DNA of 60,163 nt, from positions 1 through 60,163 of the forward strand of contig JAOAGA010000001.1 in NCBI GenBank assembly GCA_026415985.1, in the 5' to 3' direction. A model generated the notes under the pieces. It was not told the DNA's origin, searched no databases, and saw only the letters and a program-made list of their open reading frames with translations. The position numbers and the translations under genes are program-made. Source of the stretch: Pseudomonadota bacterium. Lineage in GTDB: Bacteria > CALINM01. Shown here piece after piece: positions 26,990-36,190 of the stretch (within the stretch, counting starts at the first letter, position 1; every line of letters begins with the position of its first letter).

Positions 26990-27413
26990 GTTACAAAAAA
27001 AGAATAATAATTTCAGTTCTATAGATTTTACACCTATAGTTGATACGGTGTTTAATCTTATAATATTTTTTGCCCTCTCACTGAACTTCATCGGGACACC
27101 TGCGATTAAACTTAAACTGCCTCAGGCATCTTCAGAAGAGACGGTCAGAGAAAAGAATGAGATAAGAATCTATATAACAAAGGGTGTTCAGAAAGAAGGA
27201 TATACCTATGGTAACTTTATCATAGATGGGAATAATTTTTCCCTTGAGGATATAGAAAAGCTCATAAATCAGAGAGCTGTTAACAAGGAAACAATTGTAA
27301 TAATTCAGGCAGACGAGAGCGTTTCACAGGGAGAAGTGGTAAAAATTATGGATATGGCTAAGTCTGCAGGACTGGAAAGAATAGCCATTGCAACAAAACC
27401 TAAGGAAAAATGA
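26979..27413 (+). CDS. exbD: ExbD/TolR biopolymer transport protein
   Basis: From ATG 26979 (after GTGGGG, overlapping exbB) the protein has 144 residues: a short cytoplasmic segment, one transmembrane helix with the essential Asp in FTPIVDTVFNLIIFFALSL, and a periplasmic domain ending VVKIMDMAKSAGLERIAIAT, typical of ExbD. The Asp in the helix is the proton-carrying residue. It is followed by the FtsB-like gene with a four-base overlap. The partner energised by this pair is not encoded in the window unless it is the upstream TPR protein. Confidence 0.9.
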   Translation: MNFRLQKKNNNFSSIDFTPIVDTVFNLIIFFALSLNFIGTPAIKLKLPQASSEETVREKNEIRIYITKGVQKEGYTYGNFIIDGNNFSLEDIEKLINQRAVNKETIVIIQADESVSQGEVVKIMDMAKSAGLERIAIATKPKEK

Positions 27414-27715
27414 ACAAAGTAAAAAAATATATAGTAAGACTTATCTTAACGGGAGTTATTTTTTATATAATGTATGATATTTATACAGGGCATTGGGGAT
27501 TGAGAAGTTATCTAAACTCAAGAGGCGAAAGGATCAGGCTTACGAAAGAATACAACAATCTTCTTGCAGAGAAGATGAAATATGAAAAAGATTTAGAGGA
27601 GATTAAGACAAATCCTCTTTTTATGGAAGAGCAAATCAAGATAAACCTCAAAAAGGGTAATAAGGGTGAGGTTTATTATCTTTTTTCTGAAAAAAATCAG
27701 AATAAGTCTAAATGA
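27410..27715 (+). CDS. FtsB/DivIC septum formation initiator-like protein
   Basis: A 101-residue bitopic membrane protein: a short basic N-terminus, a transmembrane helix (about 7-25), the family motif YTGHWGLRSYLNSRGERI, and a coiled coil with regular hydrophobic spacing from about 38 to 70 (LTKEYNNLLAEKMKYEKDLE), followed by a short tail containing NPLFMEEQIKINL and GEVYYLF. FtsB/DivIC link early and late divisome proteins. It overlaps exbD before it and the GGDEF gene after it, placing a division protein in an energy-transduction and c-di-GMP run. Confidence 0.82.
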   Translation: MNKVKKYIVRLILTGVIFYIMYDIYTGHWGLRSYLNSRGERIRLTKEYNNLLAEKMKYEKDLEEIKTNPLFMEEQIKINLKKGNKGEVYYLFSEKNQNKSK

Positions 27716-29796
27716 TAGAAATTACAAATAAAAACATAAAGTTATTTAAATTTGTCCTCATACTGATTTGTCTTGTCTATTCGCTGGTTATAAGGTTTGA
27801 CATAGCTACTGTTGGTGCCATAACAAAGTATCAGGTTTTTTTTATCTATCTTGCACTGCTCTTTATCCTGTTTTTTTTCGTGGGCGATCTCTATTATTTT
27901 ATTAAAAAAAGAGAGGCCATTCACCGGTCAGAAAAATCGTTTTTGATTGGTGGGTGGTTATTTTTAATAATATCTTTCTTTATAGCAGTTACAAATCTTA
28001 ATTTTTTGGAACCTCTATATTATCTATATCTTTCTCTTATTTTTGCCTTTCTAAATATTTACTGGGCTTTTTTTTATTATGCAAATCTCTTAATTTACCA
28101 GTATATTTCTCTTGTCTATGTTAATTGGGAGAGAAACTATACTCAGTTTCTTAGCTTTTTTATCCTGTCTGTCTTATTTTCATCTGTAGGGTATTTGTTA
28201 AGGAAAGAGAGAACAGAGAAAAGGGAATATAAAAATAAGCTCCTTGATATAAAAGAGGGTGCCAAAAGAGTTTTTGGAGAAGAAGAGGATACTATACTTG
28301 CCCTCAAGTCAGAAAAAAGGGAAGAAAGTTTACAACAGACATACAAACTTTTTGAAGAGAGGCTTTTAAACATCCTTGAGAGAGTTAAAGATTTTTTAGC
28401 CCCCTACACTGTATGTTTTGTTAAGATAAAGGAAGACGGAAAATATTACCGGGTTGTCGATGCAATATCAGATAACGATTATCTGAGGTATAATGAGGAT
28501 ATCAGCCTTGAAGAGGGTGTTATTGGCTGGATTGCCAAATATGGTAAAGATTTAAATCTGAAAGACTACAGGGGTAGTAAAACATCTCTTAATTATTATG
28601 ACAGGTATGTTCCTATAAAATCATTTTTAGGTATACCTGTTTTTTTAAATGAGAAGGTTTTTGGTGTGCTTTTCATAGATGCACTTGAAGGTGATATTTT
28701 TACGAAAGAAACAGAGAATATTCTCAGAATATCGGCCTCACAGATAGAAGACGCCCTTCAAAATACCAGATTGTTACAGCAGATAAATCAGCAATCAAAG
28801 GAGTTTAAAGCCCTCTACGATGCAAGTAAGAATATGTTAACCTTTGTAAAGTTAGAAGAGACCATCGGGGGCTTTTTAGAACTGCTAAGACCTTTTATTA
28901 AATATGATTATGCCATTATGACACTTAAAGATGAAGAGGGTGTGCAAAAGATTAAGGTTCAGAAAGGTTTAGATGACGGAATAATTGATAAGACAGTTTC
29001 TGATAATACCCTTGCCTGTTGGACAATTAAACATAAAACTATGCTTGATATAAAAGACTATGGTGAAAAAAAAAGGAAGGTTCCCTTGCTGTCCGATGAT
29101 ATTAAAATAAAGTATGTCAACAGACTGATAATAATGCCAATCATTATTGAGAACGAAGAGCAGGAAGGCACCTTAATTCTTTGTTTCAGAGAGGAAGGCC
29201 CTACGGAATACGAAAAAAATCTTTTAGAAATTCTTACCAACCAACTTACAATATCTATTGCTAAGGCACTTTATGTTGAAAAAATAAATATGATGGCAAC
29301 TACCGATGGTCTCACAGGTGTATATAACCACAGGCATTTTCAAGAAAGGTTCAGTGAGCTTTTAGAAAGAGGTAAAAGGTATGATGAGATTTTTTCTTTA
29401 ATCCTTCTTGATATTGATTTCTTTAAAAAAGTTAATGATACCTATGGTCATCCTGTTGGTGATCTCGTCCTTAAGAAGGTTTCACAAAAGATTAAGAGCT
29501 CAACAAGAAAGATTGATATAGTTGCCCGATATGGCGGTGAAGAGTTTGCTATAATACTGCCAAACAACAGTAAAGACAGTGCCTATAAGTTTGCCGAGAG
29601 GTTGAGAAAAGAGATTTCTGATATGACAGTGGTATTTGAATCTGGTAAACTTAATGTAACCGTTAGCATGGGTATAGCAGAGTTTCCGGTAGACGGTACG
29701 GAAAAAAAAGATCTTTTGGAAAAGGCAGATAAATGTCTCTATGAAGCAAAAAAACAGGGGAGAAACCGAGTAATAGTAACGGGAAGGGATATATGA
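27712..29796 (+). CDS. Membrane-bound diguanylate cyclase with GAF domains
   Basis: The 694-residue protein has five or six hydrophobic helices in the first 165 residues, a coiled coil (about 170-225), two GAF-like domains (about 225-355 and 365-525), and a C-terminal GGDEF domain. DGLTGVYNHRHFQERF starts the GGDEF domain; the active-site motif is GGEEF at 608-612. RKID at 599-602 is a textbook RxxD inhibitory site five residues before it, so product feedback is expected. It makes c-di-GMP in response to an unknown ligand or membrane signal. It overlaps its neighbours by four bases on both sides. Confidence 0.93.
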   Translation: MIEITNKNIKLFKFVLILICLVYSLVIRFDIATVGAITKYQVFFIYLALLFILFFFVGDLYYFIKKREAIHRSEKSFLIGGWLFLIISFFIAVTNLNFLEPLYYLYLSLIFAFLNIYWAFFYYANLLIYQYISLVYVNWERNYTQFLSFFILSVLFSSVGYLLRKERTEKREYKNKLLDIKEGAKRVFGEEEDTILALKSEKREESLQQTYKLFEERLLNILERVKDFLAPYTVCFVKIKEDGKYYRVVDAISDNDYLRYNEDISLEEGVIGWIAKYGKDLNLKDYRGSKTSLNYYDRYVPIKSFLGIPVFLNEKVFGVLFIDALEGDIFTKETENILRISASQIEDALQNTRLLQQINQQSKEFKALYDASKNMLTFVKLEETIGGFLELLRPFIKYDYAIMTLKDEEGVQKIKVQKGLDDGIIDKTVSDNTLACWTIKHKTMLDIKDYGEKKRKVPLLSDDIKIKYVNRLIIMPIIIENEEQEGTLILCFREEGPTEYEKNLLEILTNQLTISIAKALYVEKINMMATTDGLTGVYNHRHFQERFSELLERGKRYDEIFSLILLDIDFFKKVNDTYGHPVGDLVLKKVSQKIKSSTRKIDIVARYGGEEFAIILPNNSKDSAYKFAERLRKEISDMTVVFESGKLNVTVSMGIAEFPVDGTEKKDLLEKADKCLYEAKKQGRNRVIVTGRDI

Positions 29797-30611
29797 TTAA
29801 AATTGCGGGTATTCAGTTCCACTCTAAAAAAGATGTTGGTGAAAATTTGTCAAAATCAAAATCTTTCATGGACATCGCAGTTGATGAAGGTGCCAAGATT
29901 ATTGCGTTTCCTGAACTTTTTCTTACAGAGTGGTTTCCTGCTGAGATGAGGGAAGAATATTTCAAGCTTGCTGAAAGTTATAAAGGCGAGTCTGTTAAAT
30001 TTTACAGGGATTATTCGAAGAAAAATAAGGTTATATTAATAGTTCCTTTCTTTGAAAAATACGGAAGATCTTTTTATAACTCTACCGCGGTTATAGAAAA
30101 GGGGAGGATAATTGGAATTTACAGAAAGGTACATATCCCTCAGATTCCGTTGTGGGAGGAAAAGTATTATTTCAGAAGCGGTGATAGTCTTCCTGTTTTT
30201 AATACATCAATTTGTAAGATCGGTATCCAGATCTGTTGGGACAACTTTTTTTTTGAAGGCTATAGGTGTCTTGCTTTAAATGGTGCTGAACTTGTGGTAA
30301 CGCCTACTGCTTCTGCCATGAATACCCAGAATCGATGGAGAATAGTAATATCGACTCAGGCTTTATTAAATAATATATTTATTTTCAGGGTCAACAGGGT
30401 AGGTAAGGAAAGGTATCAGGAGTTTTATGGTAACAGCTTTCTTGCCGGTCCCGATGGCCTTATTGTTGGGAAACCAGCGGGAGAGTTAGAAGGGGTTTAC
30501 ATCACCGAATTAAATTTAAATATAATAAAAAGGGCGAAAAAATATTTCCCCTTTCTTAAAGACAGAAAACCAAAACTATATTCCAGGATTACAGAGGACT
30601 TAAATGAGTAA
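29793..30611 (+). CDS. Carbon-nitrogen hydrolase (nitrilase superfamily)
   Basis: A 272-residue amidohydrolase with the full catalytic triad: Glu41 in AFPELFLTEWFP, Lys112 in YRKVHIPQIP and Cys148 in IGIQICWDNFFFEG. The WEEKYYFRSGD stretch after the Lys resembles N-carbamoylputrescine and omega-amidase-like branches, but the substrate cannot be fixed from sequence. It is cytosolic with no signal peptide. It overlaps the cyclase gene by four bases and rfaE1 by eight. Agmatine/polyamine or amide catabolism are the leading possibilities; no agmatine deiminase is adjacent. Confidence 0.9.
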   Translation: MIKIAGIQFHSKKDVGENLSKSKSFMDIAVDEGAKIIAFPELFLTEWFPAEMREEYFKLAESYKGESVKFYRDYSKKNKVILIVPFFEKYGRSFYNSTAVIEKGRIIGIYRKVHIPQIPLWEEKYYFRSGDSLPVFNTSICKIGIQICWDNFFFEGYRCLALNGAELVVTPTASAMNTQNRWRIVISTQALLNNIFIFRVNRVGKERYQEFYGNSFLAGPDGLIVGKPAGELEGVYITELNLNIIKRAKKYFPFLKDRKPKLYSRITEDLNE

Positions 30612-31608
30612 ACTCAGTGATTATCTGAAAGGTTTAAAAAAGGCAAAGGTTCTTGTTATAGGTGATATTATACTTGATCATTATATCTGGGGTAAGGTGA
30701 ACAGAATTTCACCGGAAGCGCCTGTTCCCGTTGTCTTTGTCACAAAGGAAAGTACTGTACCCGGTGGGTCTGCAAATGTTGCCCTTAATATAAGTTCAAT
30801 AAATGGTGGAGTAACTCTCTGTGGTGTCATAGGAAAGGATTTGTATGGTGAAAATCTTTTGAAACTACTCAATGAAAAGAAAGTTGATACATCGGGAGTT
30901 TTAACTGATAACAGCAGACATACTACTGTTAAGACAAGAGTTATAGCTCAGCATCAGCACATTGTCAGGATAGATAAGGAAGAAGTCTTAGAAGTTAGCG
31001 ATGAGATAATAGAAAAGATGAAAAAATTCCTGAAATCTAATTGTCATAAATTCAATGTAATCGTAATATCGGACTATGCAAAGGGCTTGATAACAAAAAA
31101 ACTGGTAGAAATAATTAAAGAAAGCTTCAATGAGGTTTTTCTCATAGCGGATCCCAAGGTTAAAAACGAAAGTCTTTACACCGGATTTGATCTCATAACC
31201 CCAAACAGAAAGGAGGCCTTTGAGATTGCAAAGATAATCGATGACGGAACCGAGGAAACATTAATTAAAGCGGGAAAAAAGATTATGTCAGAGCTTAAAT
31301 TAGCTAATCTCCTGATAACAAGAGGTGAAGAAGGGATGAGTCTTTTTACCGGTAAGAAACATATAAGAATACCAACCTTTGCCCAGGAGGTATTTGATGT
31401 AAGTGGGGCGGGTGATACGGTTATTGCATTGCTATCTGCCGGGGTAAGCTCTGGCCTGAATCTGATAAAAAGTTGTATAATTGCTAATATCGGTGCTTCT
31501 GTAGTGGTGGGAAAGATGGGAACTGCGACTACTACCGTTGAAGAAATAGAAAGAAGATGGTCTTTAATGGATAAATCGATTAGAAAGGAGTTAGAATCTT
31601 ATCTTTAG
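30604..31608 (+). CDS. rfaE1: D-glycero-beta-D-manno-heptose-7-phosphate kinase (RfaE1/HldE N-terminal domain type)
   Basis: A PfkB/ribokinase-fold sugar kinase of 334 residues. VIGDIILDHYIWGKVNRISP and EAPVPVV are the heptose kinase opening; PGGSANVALNISSI and the late DVSGAGDTVIALLSAG carry the anion hole and catalytic Asp. It phosphorylates heptose-7-phosphate at C1 on the way to ADP-heptose for LPS core. The adenylyltransferase domain of bifunctional HldE is absent, so a separate rfaE2 is expected elsewhere. Its presence supports a Gram-negative envelope. Confidence 0.92.
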   Translation: MSKLSDYLKGLKKAKVLVIGDIILDHYIWGKVNRISPEAPVPVVFVTKESTVPGGSANVALNISSINGGVTLCGVIGKDLYGENLLKLLNEKKVDTSGVLTDNSRHTTVKTRVIAQHQHIVRIDKEEVLEVSDEIIEKMKKFLKSNCHKFNVIVISDYAKGLITKKLVEIIKESFNEVFLIADPKVKNESLYTGFDLITPNRKEAFEIAKIIDDGTEETLIKAGKKIMSELKLANLLITRGEEGMSLFTGKKHIRIPTFAQEVFDVSGAGDTVIALLSAGVSSGLNLIKSCIIANIGASVVVGKMGTATTTVEEIERRWSLMDKSIRKELESYL

Positions 31609-31614
31609 ATAATT

Positions 31615-32145
31615 ATGAATGACCATAGCAAAACCGCCAAACCTTTTTTTAGTGTTTTTTCTGCCGACAGAGAATTAATTTATGAGACGATGATCAATCT
31701 GTCTGATATTTATGGCGAGATAGATTCAGAGACCGATTTTTTGAGTTTTAATCAGACAAGCTACTACGAGAAAGAGTTCGGCAAAAACTTAGAGAGAAAA
31801 ATATTTTCCATAAAGGGGCTGATAAATCCGCTGTATGCCATAGATATAAAATTAATGGCCATGGAGATGGAAGAATCTCTCTCGAGAGATGAGAAAAGAA
31901 CGGTAAATATAGACCCCGGTTATGTGGAGTTATCTCATATAATATTAACAACAAGGAAGCCCTATAGCCATAGAATTTATATCGGAAAGGGTGTATATGC
32001 TGACTTGACATTAATATTCAAGAAGGGGTTAGGCTATGTTCCACTTGAGTGGACATACCCGGATTATGCATCAGCTGAATATAGAAATTATTTCAATAAA
32101 GTCAGAGATTTATTGAAGATTAATCTGAAAGGAGAGTCAAATTGA
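31615..32145 (+). CDS. DUF4416 family protein
   Basis: A 176-residue protein recognisable as DUF4416 from the opening KPFFSVFSADRELIYETM, the FNQTSYYEKEFGKNLERKI block, the GYVELSHIILTTRKPYSHRI segment and the closing PLEWTYPDYASAEYRNYF. Function is unknown. In several anaerobic lineages it lies next to yicC, gmk and rpoZ, exactly as here, so the arrangement is conserved rather than accidental. No membrane or export signal is present. Its stop overlaps the TTG start of yicC. Confidence 0.85.
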   Translation: MNDHSKTAKPFFSVFSADRELIYETMINLSDIYGEIDSETDFLSFNQTSYYEKEFGKNLERKIFSIKGLINPLYAIDIKLMAMEMEESLSRDEKRTVNIDPGYVELSHIILTTRKPYSHRIYIGKGVYADLTLIFKKGLGYVPLEWTYPDYASAEYRNYFNKVRDLLKINLKGESN

Positions 32146-33011
32146 TAATTAGTATGACAGGTTATGCCTGCAACGGCTTTGAGCTGGCAGGGCAAAGGTT
32201 CAGCTTAGAGATTAAGTCCTATAATCATAAATATCTTGATATAATAGTTAAGACGCCAAAGGCCTATAACTACCTTGAGAATCAGTTGAGAAAGGCAATC
32301 GGTGATTATGTGAACAGAGGTAGGATAGAGTTTTCTCTTAATGTGGAAGAGATAAATCTTGAGAGATATATTAATAAAGACAAGGCAAAAAATGTTTATA
32401 ACTTAATGAATGAGATTATAAGAGAGCTTGATATTAAAGAAAGTATCAGTCTTTCTCATATACTTAATTATAAAGAGTTATTGTTTTCTAACGGCGAAAA
32501 AACCCGCATAGCGAAAGAAGGAGACCCTATCTTTTGGAAAGAGTTCTCTAAGTTGATGAAAGACTTTACCAAATCAAGGGTTAAGGAAGGGAAAGAGTTG
32601 GAAAAAGATATAAAAAAAAGGCTTTACCTTTTGGAAAAAAATATAGTGAAGATAGAAAAAATATTACCAAAGATCAAGAATAACAGCATTTTAAAGATAA
32701 AAAAGAAGATTTCCGAGATTTTTGACAGGGAAAACATCAGTGACAGGTTCGAACAGGAGATTGTCTATATGACTGAGAAACTTGATGTTTCTGAAGAAAT
32801 AACAAGATTCAAGGCTCATGTGAAAAATATCATTGATATAACCAAAAGTAACAGTCAGGTAGGAAAAAAGCTCGATTTTTACACTCAGGAGCTACTTAGA
32901 GAGATAAATACTCTTACTGTTAAGGCTCAGGATGCAGGTGTATCTAAAATTGCCGTAGATATTAAATCAGAGATAGAAAAAATAAGGGAACAGGTTCAAA
33001 ATGTCGAATGA
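32142..33011 (+). CDS. YicC family endoribonuclease
   Basis: A 289-residue protein of the YicC/YloC family. The start is TTG at 32142, preceded by GGAG and giving the canonical opening MIISMTGYAC; an in-frame ATG lies four codons later. Family blocks include FSLEIKSYNHKYLDI, YVNRGRIEFSLNV and the C-terminal VGKKLDFYTQELLREINTLT with [18 protein letters not shown]. Characterised members are endoribonucleases involved in small-RNA turnover. It overlaps gmk by 11 bases, a widely conserved order. Confidence 0.92.
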   Translation: MIISMTGYACNGFELAGQRFSLEIKSYNHKYLDIIVKTPKAYNYLENQLRKAIGDYVNRGRIEFSLNVEEINLERYINKDKAKNVYNLMNEIIRELDIKESISLSHILNYKELLFSNGEKTRIAKEGDPIFWKEFSKLMKDFTKSRVKEGKELEKDIKKRLYLLEKNIVKIEKILPKIKNNSILKIKKKISEIFDRENISDRFEQEIVYMTEKLDVSEEITRFKAHVKNIIDITKSNSQVGKKLDFYTQELLREINTLTVKAQDAGVSKIAVDIKSEIEKIREQVQNVE

Positions 33012-33627
33012 TTATAGTAAGTTTGTCCTGGTAGTGTCTGGACCATCGGGTTCAGGTAAAACCTCGATTATAAAGAATTTTCTTAAAGAAAATAACGATT
33101 TTGAACTCAGTATCTCCCATACAACCAGACATAAAAGGGAAGGGGAGATAGAGGGTGTTAACTATTATTATATTTCGAAAGATGAGTTTGAAAACAAGAT
33201 TAAAAACGGTGATTTTATTGAGTGGGCTAAAATATATGACAATTATTACGGAACTTCAAAAAAAGAGATTGACAGAATACTAAAAACAGAAAAAAATGTT
33301 TTATTGGAGATTAATATTGACGGCTTGTTAAACGCCAAAAATGTTTTTAAAGAAGAAATAGTATCTGTCTTCATAATAACTGAAAATATAGATGAGTTGG
33401 TAAAAAGGCTCAGGGAAAGAAACTCTGAAAGCGAAGAAGATTTTTTAAAAAGAATAAAAGAGGTTGAGAGAGAGATTTCTTACATTAATTTTTATGACTA
33501 TGTTATATTAAATAAGAAAGGAAAGATTGAAGAGTCCGTAAAAGCACTTAGAAATATAGCAGAAGCTGAAAAGATAAGAACGAAAAGATTAAAAAATATA
33601 AAAGATAGATTTTTTGGAGGTAGATAA
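33001..33627 (+). CDS. gmk: Guanylate kinase
   Basis: Gmk phosphorylates GMP to GDP. The 208-residue sequence has the P-loop [12 protein letters not shown] at the N-terminus, [20 protein letters not shown] with the GMP-binding Arg and Tyr residues, and the lid region [20 protein letters not shown]. It is cytosolic. It shares a single base with the rpoZ start (TAATG), and both lie downstream of yicC. The rpoZ/rel context links GTP and (p)ppGpp physiology to this locus. Confidence 0.96.
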   Translation: MSNDYSKFVLVVSGPSGSGKTSIIKNFLKENNDFELSISHTTRHKREGEIEGVNYYYISKDEFENKIKNGDFIEWAKIYDNYYGTSKKEIDRILKTEKNVLLEINIDGLLNAKNVFKEEIVSVFIITENIDELVKRLRERNSESEEDFLKRIKEVEREISYINFYDYVILNKKGKIEESVKALRNIAEAEKIRTKRLKNIKDRFFGGR

Positions 33628-33812
33628 TGGCAAGAATAACTGTTGAAGATTGTCTGGAAAAGATACCAAACCGTTTCTCACTATGTATTGCAGCAGCAAA
33701 AAGGGCTAAAGATCTGAAAAAAGGAGCCTCTCCGTTAGTAGATTCCAAAAATAAAGAGATTGTTACTGCCTTAAGAGAGATCGCCGCAGGAAAAATAGGG
33801 ATAAAAAATTAA
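33627..33812 (+). CDS. rpoZ: DNA-directed RNA polymerase omega subunit
   Basis: A 61-residue omega subunit opening [20 protein letters not shown], followed by [11 protein letters not shown] and the conserved [14 protein letters not shown]. Omega aids beta-prime folding and forms part of a ppGpp site in proteobacterial polymerases. It ends the long plus-strand run begun at 20933. An AT-only palindrome (AAAAAATTAATTTTTT) covers the stop codon and might act as a weak terminator; rel follows 72 bases later. Confidence 0.94.
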   Translation: MARITVEDCLEKIPNRFSLCIAAAKRAKDLKKGASPLVDSKNKEIVTALREIAAGKIGIKN

Positions 33813-33884
33813 TTTTTTTATATTTAAGAAACCTATTACAATAGCCCGTTGCCTGACAGCTATTCTTTATAAAAACGTTTTTTG

Positions 33885-36002
33885 ATGAAAACCTTAGATG
33901 ATATTATAGAAAAGGCAAAATCATACCTTCCTACCCAGAGCCTTGAACTGATAAAAAAGGCCTATAACTATTCTGCCAAACTACACAAGGATCAGGTTAG
34001 ACTTTCCGGAGAACCTTATATTAATCATCCTGTAGAAACTGCCTATATCCTTGCTGAGCTTAAGATGGATGAATACTGTATCTCAGCGGGGCTTCTTCAC
34101 GATGTTTTGGAAGATACTCTCGCCAGCCATGAAGAGCTGGCAAAAGAGTTTGGCGATGAGATAGCTCAGCTGGTTGATGGTGTAACAAAGATAGGAAAGA
34201 TTCAGTTTAGCAGTAAGGCAGACAGAAAGGCTGAAAATTACAGAAAAATGCTTATGGCCATGGCTAAAGATATAAGGGTTATAATAATTAAGTTGGCTGA
34301 CAGATTGCATAATATTAAAACTCTTGATTTTCAACCACCCGATAAAAGAGAGGCAATAGCAAGAGAGACCCTTGAGATTTATACCCCCATAGCCAACAGG
34401 CTTGGTATGGCAAAGATTAAATCTGAGCTGGAAGATTTATCTTTCAGATATATTAAGCCTGAGGTATATGAGTATCTCAAAAATGAGGTAGATAAAAGAA
34501 TCGCCCAGAGGGGTGATTATGTAGAGAGGGTAAAAGAGGTTATTAAAAAACTCCTTGCAGACCATAATATTCATTGTGAGGTTAGCGGAAGGCCCAAGCA
34601 TCTTTACAGCATTAATCAGAAGATGGAGAAACAGAAGGTCAGTTTAGACCAGATTTATGATCTTATTGCCTTTAGAATAATTGTAAAATCTATTAAAGAA
34701 TGTTATGAGGTCTTGGGAATAATTCATTCTCAGTGGAAACCGGTTCCCGGCAGGTTTAAAGATTATATTGCTGTTCCAAAGCCTAATATGTACCAGTCTT
34801 TGCATACAACTGTTATCGGACCGGAGGGAGAAAGAATTGAGATTCAGATAAGAACAGAAGAGATGCACAGAATTGCTGAGTTTGGTATTGCAGCACATTG
34901 GAAATATAAAGAGGGCAGGGTAAGAGCTTTAAAAGAAGAAGAGAGATTCGCCTGGTTAAGACAGATACTGGAGTATCAGAAAGAATCTAAAGATGCAAAG
35001 GACTTTATAGAGTCAATTAAAACAGATATATTTTCAGACGAGGTTTATGTCTTCACCCCGAAGGGGGATGTTTTGGTTTTGCCAAGGGGCTCTACAGTAG
35101 TTGATTTTGCCTATGCCATTCATTCAGAAGTTGGTAATAGATGCATAGGTGCTAAGGTAAACGGAAAGATAGTGACATTAAAATATGAGCTTCAGACGGG
35201 AGATATAGCTGAAATAATAACCTCAACCCAGCAGAAGCCATCGGCAGACTGGCTCAAATTTGTCAAAACATCAAAGGCAAAATCAAAAATAAAACAGTTT
35301 ATAAAGCAAACTCAGTTACAAAAAAGTATTGAGATTGGCAAAGAACTTTTAGATAAGGCTTTAAAGAAACATGACTTGTCATTTAACAAACTCACTAAAC
35401 AGGATATAAATAAAATACTTAAAATTTTTAATATTAAAGAAGAAGAGGAGCTATACTCGCAAATTGGTTTTGGAAAACTTTCTGCCTATCATGTAGTCAA
35501 TGAGTTAATTCCGGAAGAAAAAAGAAAAGAGATAAAGACGGTGGAAGCACCGGAAGAGTCTCCCAAAGAAGGTATTGTTATTAAGGAATTAGATGGCGTT
35601 TTGATAAAATTCGCCAAATGTTGTAACCCCCTTCCCGGTGATCCAATAGTAGGATTTATTTCAAGAGGTAAAGGTATTACAATTCATAATCCCGATTGTC
35701 CAAACATTATTAATGCGGAACCCTACAGGATTATTCAGGCATCATGGGATCCCGCGAAAAAGATATTGAGACCAATAAAGATAAGAGTAGAATGTGTTGA
35801 TGAGCCCGGATTGCTGACAAATATATCTTCTTCTATCTCAAAGGAAAACGTAAATATCTCAGAGGCAAAAATATCAACTCTTCCTGAAAAAACAGCGGTT
35901 TGTGATTTTAAAATACTTGTCAGCGATGTGAATATGCTTAATAAGGTAATGCGTTCTGTCGAAAAGGTTAAGGGTGTCTATTCTGTTCAGAGAGTAAAAT
36001 AA
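33885..36002 (+). CDS. relA: Bifunctional (p)ppGpp synthetase/hydrolase Rel
   Basis: A 705-residue long RSH protein. Order: HD hydrolase domain with GLLHDVLEDT and VIIIKLADRLHNIKTL (about 45-200), synthetase domain with RFKDYIAVPKPNMYQSLHTT and EFGIAAHWKYKEG (about 230-370), TGS domain (VFTPKGDVLVLPRGSTVVDF), a conserved-Cys segment (KFAKCCNPLPGDPIVGF) and a C-terminal ACT domain. An intact HD motif and RFKD, rather than the EFDD of synthetase-only RelA, indicate both making and degrading (p)ppGpp. ATG 33885 is chosen; TTG 33882 is adjacent. No strong Shine-Dalgarno is seen. Confidence 0.95.
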   Translation: MKTLDDIIEKAKSYLPTQSLELIKKAYNYSAKLHKDQVRLSGEPYINHPVETAYILAELKMDEYCISAGLLHDVLEDTLASHEELAKEFGDEIAQLVDGVTKIGKIQFSSKADRKAENYRKMLMAMAKDIRVIIIKLADRLHNIKTLDFQPPDKREAIARETLEIYTPIANRLGMAKIKSELEDLSFRYIKPEVYEYLKNEVDKRIAQRGDYVERVKEVIKKLLADHNIHCEVSGRPKHLYSINQKMEKQKVSLDQIYDLIAFRIIVKSIKECYEVLGIIHSQWKPVPGRFKDYIAVPKPNMYQSLHTTVIGPEGERIEIQIRTEEMHRIAEFGIAAHWKYKEGRVRALKEEERFAWLRQILEYQKESKDAKDFIESIKTDIFSDEVYVFTPKGDVLVLPRGSTVVDFAYAIHSEVGNRCIGAKVNGKIVTLKYELQTGDIAEIITSTQQKPSADWLKFVKTSKAKSKIKQFIKQTQLQKSIEIGKELLDKALKKHDLSFNKLTKQDINKILKIFNIKEEEELYSQIGFGKLSAYHVVNELIPEEKRKEIKTVEAPEESPKEGIVIKELDGVLIKFAKCCNPLPGDPIVGFISRGKGITIHNPDCPNIINAEPYRIIQASWDPAKKILRPIKIRVECVDEPGLLTNISSSISKENVNISEAKISTLPEKTAVCDFKILVSDVNMLNKVMRSVEKVKGVYSVQRVK

Positions 36003-36014
36003 ATGATATATATA

Positions 36015-36091
36015 TGGCGGAGCCGACGAGACTCGAACTCGCGGCCTCCTGCGTGACAGGCAGGCGTTCTAACCGACTGAACTACGGCTCC
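36015..36091 (-). tRNA. tRNA-Asp (anticodon GTC)
   Basis: Reading the minus strand from 36091, a 77-base cloverleaf is present: acceptor GGAGCCG pairing with CGGCTCC, D-loop with AGTCGGTTAGA, anticodon arm CCTGC-CTGTCAC-GCAGG with GTC at the anticodon, T-arm with GTTCGAGTC, discriminator G and an encoded CCA. It lies tail-to-tail with rel, with 12 bases between the ends. Confidence 0.97.
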
Positions 36092-36105
36092 GCTGTGGAT
36101 TAAAT

Positions 36106-36135
36106 ATTAAAGCATATTTGCCCCTACCTTTGCAA
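36106..36135 (-). promoter_or_regulatory. Predicted promoter of tRNA-Asp
   Basis: On the minus strand TTGCAA (36135-36130) and TTTAAT (36111-36106) are 18 bases apart, and the -10 ends 14 bases before the mature tRNA 5' end. Spacing is good, but only four of six -35 bases match the consensus. Confidence 0.4.
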
Positions 36136-36190
36136 GAAAAAAATCAAAGATACTTTCGGTTTGTTTGATTTTCATTAGGATAACCGTTAA

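Noticed and set aside
26375-27413. TolQ-TolR assignment for the motor pair
   Set aside because: No tolA, tolB or pal gene is adjacent, so the ExbB/ExbD name is kept; the two cannot be separated firmly by sequence reading.
30604-31608. Bifunctional HldE
   Set aside because: Only the kinase domain is present; the length and the C-terminus leave no room for the adenylyltransferase domain.
33845-33868. Small inverted repeat (AATAGC/GCTATT) before rel as a regulatory RNA
   Set aside because: Only a 6-bp stem with a long loop, no terminator-like T run and no match to a known leader; easily chance.
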